Positions 63,455 to 64,000 of a stretch of DNA of 64,000 nt are shown here, piece after piece. The translations under genes and the position numbers were made by a program. Below the pieces are notes generated by a model, which did not search any database, had not been told where the DNA came from, and saw nothing but the letters and a program-made list of their open reading frames with translations. Source of the DNA: Rhodanobacter sp. C03 (GTDB lineage Bacteria > Pseudomonadota > Gammaproteobacteria > Xanthomonadales > Rhodanobacteraceae); the NCBI RefSeq assembly GCF_002001175.1, contig NZ_MUNT01000007.1, positions 1-64,000 on the forward strand, in the 5' to 3' direction. Numbering within the stretch: the first letter of the stretch is position 1; every line of letters starts with the position of its first letter.

Positions 63455-63481
63455 AAAAAAAGCCCCGCGGAGAGGCGGGGC
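63455..63481 (-). terminator. Intrinsic terminator in the tonB leader (minus strand)
   Basis: On the minus strand GCCCCGC pairs with GCGGGGC over a 6-base loop, followed by seven T residues. It lies 190 bases upstream of the tonB start and no minus-strand gene is visible to its right, so it may be an attenuator or end a short RNA. The rest of 63265-63661 has no gene. Confidence 0.8.
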
Positions 63482-63661
63482 AGAACGCGGATGACAGGGG
63501 GATGGATGTTTCATCCGCATGCACAAGCTTCGGCGCACGCGCATAGGATCGATGTGCAATTCAGGTGAAGGAGGATTTAACACCGGCTCCTGCCCATCGT
63601 CGGGCGTGGCCTGCAACAATCAGGCAGCAGCAACGGGCCGACTGGGTCGGAGTGGCGACGG

Positions 63662-64000
63662 ATGAATCTGATCAAATGGGCAACGCTGGCGGGACTGGCG
63701 TGTGCCGGGCTGCTGGCGGGTTCGCCGGCCCGGGCCGGCGATCTTTCCTGCAAGATGAGCTTCCAGCTGTCGGGCTGGTCGGTGTTCTACAAGACCGCCA
63801 GCGGCAGCGGTACGGTTCGCTGCAGCAACGGTCAGAGCCTGCAGGTAAAACTGCGCACCAAGGGTGGCGGCCTCACCTTCGGCAAGACCCAAATCAGCGA
63901 CGGCATCGGCAAATTCAGCGGGATCAGCGACGTGCATGACGTGCTGGGTCATTACGCCAATGCCGAGGCGCATGCCGGCACGCAGGACAATGCGGCCACG
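63662..64000 (+). CDS. Exported protein, partial (runs off the window)
   Basis: 113 codons from ATG 63662 without a stop. A signal peptide (about 1-25, ending SPARAG) is followed by DLSCKMSFQLSGWSVFYKTA, CSNGQSLQVKLRTKGGG and GIGKFSGISDVHDVLGHYA, a regular beta-rich pattern with two cysteines that may form a disulfide. I do not recognise a named family. GGAGTGG upstream is a modest ribosome binding site. The C-terminus is unknown. Confidence 0.65.
   Translation, partial: MNLIKWATLAGLACAGLLAGSPARAGDLSCKMSFQLSGWSVFYKTASGSGTVRCSNGQSLQVKLRTKGGGLTFGKTQISDGIGKFSGISDVHDVLGHYANAEAHAGTQDNAAT

Overview
The window is GC-rich chromosomal DNA that looks like a gammaproteobacterium of the order Xanthomonadales (Lysobacterales), most likely Rhodanobacteraceae (Rhodanobacter, Dyella, Luteibacter or a relative). 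The grounds are the TonB-dependent receptor beside glycoside hydrolases, many small exported and DUF proteins of that group (DUF3016, DUF1223, DUF3309, DUF6630), and REP-type palindromes. The genus is an inference; no rRNA or tRNA gene was found.

Region 1 (1-7026) is an RHS-type polymorphic toxin locus. The RHS protein is divided over three consecutive plus-strand genes. The second and third each begin with their own signal peptide; the third carries the RHS core and a variable toxin-like tip and is followed, with ATGA overlap, by a small AT-rich gene that is probably its immunity gene. Region 2 (7027-10672) is mobile debris: an IS21-type end with an IstB fragment, a tandem duplication of about 270 bp, a well-bounded IS4-family element (16-bp inverted repeats, 9-bp target duplication), an 83-bp dispersed repeat in two copies and a REP/MITE palindrome, with a DUF3016 gene between.

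Region 3 (10709-15349) holds unlinked small genes: tpm, an ASCH protein, a photopexin-like hemopexin-repeat protein, a GFA-family protein and an OmpH/Skp-like protein. Region 4 (15858-25814) reads as a carbohydrate scavenging locus: TonB-dependent receptor, GH3 and GH30 enzymes, then a nucleotide pyrophosphatase/phosphodiesterase-like enzyme and an M14-like carboxypeptidase. Region 5 (25916-41763) is a run of mostly single genes: exported proteins, GNAT acetyltransferases, a beta-propeller protein and a decayed relative of it, a putative zincin, a beta-helix protein, a YegD-type Hsp70 protein, DUF1223, META/DUF4377, TrmO, YCII/DGPF, DUF6630 and HAD proteins.

Region 6 (41787-52828) is a nearly complete benzoate-to-central-metabolism pathway: a divergent CatR/BenM-type LysR regulator with an ATAC-N7-GTAT operator, then catB-catC-catA-benA-benB-benC-benD-catI-catJ-pcaF-pcaD on one strand with many overlapping or nearly touching genes. 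Benzoate goes to catechol (BenABCD), catechol to 3-oxoadipate (CatA, CatB, CatC, PcaD), and 3-oxoadipate to succinyl-CoA and acetyl-CoA (CatIJ, PcaF). No benzoate transporter is in the cluster.

Region 7 (52926-64000) contains a quinone oxidoreductase, a KirBac-type potassium channel, a CPXCG protein, a PIN-domain protein, pncA, a TonB_C-like exported protein, an esterase, a minus-strand cluster of cardiolipin synthase, an FAD/NAD(P)-binding protein and a cysteine-dioxygenase-like enzyme, a tonB gene with an intrinsic terminator in its leader, and an exported protein that runs off the window.
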